Assembly: GCA_958299035.1 (NCBI GenBank) | Contig: CATQJL010000316.1 | Span: 4,118,674-4,182,673 of the forward strand | Direction of reading: 5' to 3' | Length of the DNA: 64,000 bases | Origin: Cylicocyclus nassatus | Lineage: Eukaryota; Nematoda; Chromadorea; Rhabditida; Strongylidae | Part shown: positions 59,884-64,000 of the stretch, piece by piece | Layout: the number at the start of each line of letters is the position of its first letter | How positions within the stretch are numbered: the stretch's first letter is position 1 | Notes under the pieces: generated by a model | What the model saw: the letters and a program-made list of their open reading frames with translations, nothing else | Databases searched by the model: none | Told to the model about the DNA's origin: nothing | Program-made: the position numbers and the translations under genes

Positions 59884-61503
59884 TAGGCTGCTGCGTAAGT
59901 TCTGCCCGATTTGAATTTTTTGAGTTCAAAATGTCGTAATTTCCTTCAAAGTCAATTTTTCTACGAGATCTTAGCTACGGTGTGCTGAGCAGTTCCTTGG
60001 CTATCAGAATCGCATTGAGACTTGCGAAAGTCCTCGTTAAGAAAGAAACAAGAACTTAAAAACTTCACAACGTTTTTCTTTAAACCTGTCTTTGACATGG
60101 CAGTGCTCCCTTATGAGAACTGGTAGGCATCTTCTTTAACAATGGATAGGAGAGAAATTCTTGCAGATTATTATGTAACATAAAAGAGCCTGTAAGGTCT
60201 GCATTGCCGATAGATTTTTCTGACCGAGCAAAAGAAGCCACTTTTTGATCTCGCTTCAGAATGTGTGCATGCCTACTTACGAATTATGAAAATTTTACAA
60301 TTGACGTGAGCGCCGAAAGAAATTGGTGGATGGGATGTGGACTGCTAGCTCTTGCTTTACCCTAGCACCTCCAACTTCAAACTCGTCGATTGCTTCTATT
60401 GGCATAAAGTTAATGCTTATAAAACACTTATACAAAAATTAACATTCCACAACAGATTTTACTAGCAAGACGTTTTCTTCATAAATTTGAGCTTGTGCAT
60501 ATGTTAGCCTGTTACACCCTTATACGCAACCGGTGAGAGGACCTGGCTTAAAATGCAAATGAAATGACTTGTGAGATTTTCTTCCAAGAACAAATTTCTA
60601 GGGTGAGAACGCACCTCGGTCAGTTGGAGATTCATATGAATGTTTGACTGGACAATATATGCCTGACCAAATTGGATTACGCAGGAATTTTTTCGATGGA
60701 AATCTGACTCTTCGGTACTGAATTTTTTGGATTTCGATTTCAACCTTTATGTGGTTACCCTTTTTGCGATCGTTCTAAAGCACACTTGTAGAGGTTCTTT
60801 GCTCTATGGAATGTGTTTTCCGCATATCTATATTTCCAATGTTATAATCCCGTAAGGGACTTATAGTAGGCTGCTGCATAACTGTCCGATTTTTTGCCGT
60901 ATTTTTGAAGCAGCTGTTCTAAGAGATTTCATCTCTAACGCGGTATTGTTAGTATCATTATAAAATGCTTTTCTTGCTCTTTCTAACGCATAACAAATTT
61001 CATTTAATTTCTCAGTTTAAGGGGATTTCAGGTGTGAAATCTCCAAGTGGCCGAGGTACGTTCTCACCCTTAAAATAGGTTCTTGCGAAGAAATCTCCAC
61101 AATGCGCCTTTCAAGTCAAGTTCTTTCATTGGATGCGGAAGGGTGTAGAAGACTAGTATATGCACAAGCTCAAATTCGTGAAGAAAAGTCTTGCTAGTAA
61201 AATCTGTTATGGAACATTGATTTTTTTTATAAATGCTTTACAAGCATTAACTTTCTGCAAATAGAAGCAATCGATGAGTTCAAAGTTGGAGGTGCTAGGG
61301 TAAAGCAAGAGCTAGCAGTCCACAGCCCATCCACCAAATTCTTTCCGCGCTCACGTCAATTGTAAAATTTTATAACTCGTAAGTAGGCATGCACACATGT
61401 TCTGAAGCGAGGTCAAAAAGTGGCTTCTTTTGCTCGGTCAGAAAAATCTATCGGCAATGCAGACCTTACAGGCTCTTTTATGTTACATAATAATCTGCAA
61501 GAT
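59884..61503. mobile_element. Large foldback (mariner-type) element, right arm cut by the Penelope-like element
   Basis: Arms 60163-60637 and about 61033-61503 are reverse complements with scattered mismatches (for example GAGCCTGTAAGGTCTGCATT at 60187 against its complement near 61470). The left side continues outward to a mariner-like end TTAGGCTGCTGCGTAAG at 59884, whereas the right arm stops exactly where the Penelope-like element begins, so about 280 bp of right arm is missing. A second end-like sequence (TAGGCTGCTGCATAACTG) lies inside at about 60868. No transposase frame was found. Confidence 0.75.
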
Positions 61504-61516
61504 GACACACTTTATT

Positions 61517-61551
61517 GCCTGACGTTTCGGTTACACACCGTCTTCAGAGGC
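61517..61551 (-). ncRNA. Hammerhead-ribozyme-like motif at the 3' end of the Penelope-like element
   Basis: Read on the minus strand: GCCU (61551-61548), core CUGAAGA (61547-61541), a short helix II (GG...CC, loop about 7 nt), GAAA (61528-61525), then CGUC (61524-61521) and AGGC (61520-61517). GCCU pairs with AGGC as stem I; stem III is minimal (A-U, C-G), as is usual for hammerheads in Penelope elements. Cleavage would fall after the C at 61521. One base after the core (C at 61540) is unpaired, so activity is uncertain. Confidence 0.6.
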
Positions 61552-61780
61552 CTGGAAAGGTGTCAGTCACATTGATATTACTCTACTTGCTGCCAAGCCC
61601 TTCTCCCATCTGCGCACTCGATTCGTCTAGGATGAAGATCGAGAGGCTGGGCGTAGAAATCTACCCACCGAGTGTGTCACCAGTAGCAGTGTTATCTGCT
61701 TCAGAACTTGCTCGATGGACTGCAGTGACGAAATGAGCAGTCGGAACACTCTGAGGCTGCTTAAGTATAGATCAGCTATC

Positions 61781-63976
61781 TCATAGTTCGCATAACGCAA
61801 GATACGGCAATAGATCACTTGTGATAGAAAGCTTTTCATTCTTGCCGTTCATTTTCGGATCCCGGGCAAGTATATAGGACGCCTCTAAAGCCTTTCGTGC
61901 AGAGATTTGATCTTCCAAAGCTAATATTTTGCACCTGATTTCAAAATCATCACCGCTATGTTCTACTTTCCTATGTTTACCTAGCGGGCTCATTATGCTC
62001 TGACGTTTCTTACTAGCGAGGTGTTCATTTATCCTTACGCTTAGTGGCCGGCCGGTTTCACCGATGTAAACGGAAGAGCAGCTTGTACATTCGATTTGGT
62101 AAACGACGCCAGTTTTTGCGCAGTCACCGGGTCTTCCGTAAGGGCACACTACGCAATCTCGTGTAGCACAGGTTCTGTCGTACAGCCTGTTGCGCACTAG
62201 CTGTTTCTTAAGATTATCTCGTGGAATATTTACCAATACAACGTCCTTTTGCAGCTGTGCTTGTGCTAGGCATTGCTTGATTTCGGCAGTGACCCTTTCG
62301 GAGATGAAAGGCAAGCACAGAGCTATCCTGTTGATACTCTGTTCGCTTGTCTTTGTCGTGACTCTGTTTGGGCGTTTAAAATGCATCGCATATCCATTTG
62401 AATTCATTATTTTAGCCGCAATTTCCAATGATTCTTCTCTTTCAGCCTTGCCACTACAGGTATTCTTTGCCGTTTCGAACATGTTGTGTATAACGGCTCG
62501 TTTAACGGCTATCGGATGCGCGGATTTTGCGTGCAAAATGATGTTCTTATTACTCTCCTTGCGGTACCATTTAATGCGCACCGAGCCGCTAGCCACCATC
62601 AATTGTGTGTTCAGGAACGGAAGCCAACCGTCTCGTGGTCTTTCTCTTGTTAGGCTTATGTACTGCGATTGTTGGTTTAGTAGTCTGAAGCACTCGTCCA
62701 TTTCGGACTGAGTTGCAGTAACGATACAACAATCGTCAATGTATCTGCAGTACATAAGCGGGCTCCTGGCTAGCACTGGTTGTTCTATTTTGCTCATGAA
62801 GCAGATTGCCAATACGGGTGCTAGCCTTTGGCCCATTGCCAGCCCTCTAATTTGTGCAAAATATCTCCCAGACCACTTGAAGATATTGCAGCTCAAGCAT
62901 TCCTTGATGAGCGTTATGATGCGCGTCTTGCTGAGACCGTACATCAGCATGGTTTTAGCATGCGAGTCCAGCATCTCAGATAGTGCTTGCAAGGCGCTCT
63001 CAATGGACACATTAGTATACAAAGAGGTGACATCAAACGACTCATACGCGCAGTTCTGGTCAAAGTTCGTCTGCCGCAAAAGCTCAAGGAAATGACTGGT
63101 GCTGCTCAAATGGGCTGGTATCTTATTCAAGAGCTGACTGGCAATTTTATGGAGGAACCATGATATTCGATCCGTTGGCCCGTTGGTACAGCTGATGATG
63201 GGTCGTATTTTGTACGACTTGGCGGACACCGACTGCATATCGCGCAAGGAGAGTTTATGCGTTTTAACTAGTCCATAGAAGACAGGGCACGTGGGGGTTT
63301 CCAGTTTCAGCCTACTAAGAAACTTTTCGTGAAGACCTGCTTCTCTACCTATCAACGTCCATACATGATTCAACCTCTTGCTTTGTGCAAGAAATTCCCT
63401 CTCATTTGTTGGTTGATAGATAGTTCGATCTGACAAATGTTCTTCAGTTATCGCGCGGTCAAGATCCTGTGGCATGACTACAAATTCTCCACCTTTGTCG
63501 CTGACCGAAAGGCGAATAGTGCCATTATTAGTCAGTTCCCTTATTTCTCGAAAACCCTGCTCTTGCGCGCGTGTCAAGTTAGATCTTCTTATGTTTTTGT
63601 TGTTATTGAGAATTTTCAATATGCCCAACGAAAGTATACGGAACTTGGTGTCTGCAACAGCATAAGGTTCAGGCTCTTTGTAGAATGAAGACGGAAATGG
63701 GATTGATGGTAAGGTCCTTCTACTAAGAGCATCAGACGTTTGCATTTGGTCGTCATGCCTCAATTTAACTCGTAGCTGGTCTCTAAATCGTTGCAGTGAA
63801 CCCAATACGCTGCGATATGTTCTGGCTGTTATATTCTGGGTTGGTGCGAAAGAGGGTCCTAAACTCAGAAATTCAATAGCATTTTGAGAAATCTGAGCTT
63901 GACCTAGCACAGTGACTCTTGCCGTTCTTTCGTTTTCAGATCGAGAGTTGTATTGTGAGTGTGAGTAACTGGCGGA
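61781..63976 (-). CDS. Penelope-like element: reverse transcriptase plus GIY-YIG endonuclease
   Basis: Reverse-strand frame of 709 codons from a GTG at 63910 to the stop at 61781. The frame stays open upstream to about 63976, where an in-frame TAG lies, so no clear ATG start is seen and the 5' end may be decayed, spliced or outside the window. Numbering from 63910: RT motif A FDVTSLYTN about 292-300, motif B GLAMGQRLAPVLA about 356-368, catalytic YIDD 390-393. A Cys cluster (C581, C586, C589, C597) forms the linker typical of Penelope elements. The GIY-YIG nuclease follows: GVVYQIEC at 601-608, VYIGETGR at 614-621, then the R/N/H of SVRINEH. RT plus C-terminal GIY-YIG defines Penelope-like elements (known). 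The YIDD and GIY-YIG residues are intact and no frameshift is seen in 709 codons, so it is fairly young and possibly active (inference). Confidence 0.95.
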   Translation of the reverse strand, partial: SASYSHSQYNSRSENERTARVTVLGQAQISQNAIEFLSLGPSFAPTQNITARTYRSVLGSLQRFRDQLRVKLRHDDQMQTSDALSRRTLPSIPFPSSFYKEPEPYAVADTKFRILSLGILKILNNNKNIRRSNLTRAQEQGFREIRELTNNGTIRLSVSDKGGEFVVMPQDLDRAITEEHLSDRTIYQPTNEREFLAQSKRLNHVWTLIGREAGLHEKFLSRLKLETPTCPVFYGLVKTHKLSLRDMQSVSAKSYKIRPIISCTNGPTDRISWFLHKIASQLLNKIPAHLSSTSHFLELLRQTNFDQNCAYESFDVTSLYTNVSIESALQALSEMLDSHAKTMLMYGLSKTRIITLIKECLSCNIFKWSGRYFAQIRGLAMGQRLAPVLAICFMSKIEQPVLARSPLMYCRYIDDCCIVTATQSEMDECFRLLNQQSQYISLTRERPRDGWLPFLNTQLMVASGSVRIKWYRKESNKNIILHAKSAHPIAVKRAVIHNMFETAKNTCSGKAEREESLEIAAKIMNSNGYAMHFKRPNRVTTKTSEQSINRIALCLPFISERVTAEIKQCLAQAQLQKDVVLVNIPRDNLKKQLVRNRLYDRTCATRDCVVCPYGRPGDCAKTGVVYQIECTSCSSVYIGETGRPLSVRINEHLASKKRQSIMSPLGKHRKVEHSGDDFEIRCKILALEDQISARKALEASYILARDPKMNGKNEKLSITSDLLPYLALCEL

Positions 63977-64000
63977 TTTCTATCTACTCCCAAAAGACTC

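Larger units (their letters stand above)
61503..64000 (-). mobile_element. Penelope-like retroelement, running off the window end
   Basis: From the RT/GIY-YIG gene down to a 3' region that ends near 61503, where the inverted-repeat arm of a foldback resumes. The 3' non-coding part is about 280 bp and carries a hammerhead-like motif (61517-61551), as found in Penelope terminal repeats. The 5' end is not in the window, so direct terminal repeats and target duplication cannot be checked. Confidence 0.85.

Noticed and set aside
62190..63095. Two long plus-strand frames (173 and 118 codons)
   Set aside because: Antisense shadows of the Penelope-like RT gene.
1..64000. tRNA, rRNA, spliced-leader RNA and CRISPR arrays
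   Set aside because: Looked for B-box (GGTTCGAATCC-like), SL1-like GGTTTAATTACCC and regularly spaced repeats by eye; none convincing. A covariance-model scan would be decisive.

Overview
The window looks like nuclear DNA of a nematode, most likely of the rhabditid/strongylid kind. It is AT-rich. Genes are split by introns with short TTTCAG/TTGCAG-type acceptors and GTAAGT/GTGAGT donors. The two host genes recognised belong to families well known from nematodes: a VAB-9/TMEM47 claudin-like junction protein and a cuticlin-type zona pellucida (ZP) protein. No bacterial features were seen (no operons, RBS-spaced ORFs or CRISPR), and no convincing tRNA or rRNA gene. Species cannot be fixed from the sequence alone.

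Layout. 1-7.4 kb: no recognisable gene; two small inverted-repeat elements (MITEs). 7464-12281 (+): vab-9-like gene in six exons, about 209 aa. 12.3-31 kb: gene-poor and repeat-rich, with several TTAA-flanked elements (ends AGGCAGCG...), a 222-bp tandem duplication and hairpins. 31088-42565 (+): cuticlin-like ZP gene in about 12 exons with introns up to 5.5 kb; two copies of a short MITE lie inside its introns. 44.1-47.1 kb: a 1.58-kb foldback element with TA target duplication, a decayed RTE-type LINE fragment and another inverted-repeat element. 48.1-53.3 kb: several inverted-repeat elements, some nested. 54.0-58.1 kb: a three-layer nest, in which a TA-flanked DNA element holds a 5'-truncated, broken CR1/Jockey-like LINE, which itself holds a 947-bp mariner-type foldback. 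59.9-61.5 kb: another large foldback whose right arm is cut off where a Penelope-like retroelement begins. 61.5-64.0 kb (-): that Penelope-like element, with an intact RT and GIY-YIG endonuclease reading frame and a hammerhead-ribozyme-like motif at its 3' end; it runs to the window edge.

The two host genes are both epithelial: one for cell junctions, the other for apical extracellular matrix or cuticle. Nothing in the sequence shows that they are co-regulated. Most of the remaining structure is mobile DNA. The clearest new information is about transposons: a natural empty-site/filled-site pair proving a TTAA target duplication, two elements sharing one TTAA, a five-copy MITE family, and the foldback and nested structures.
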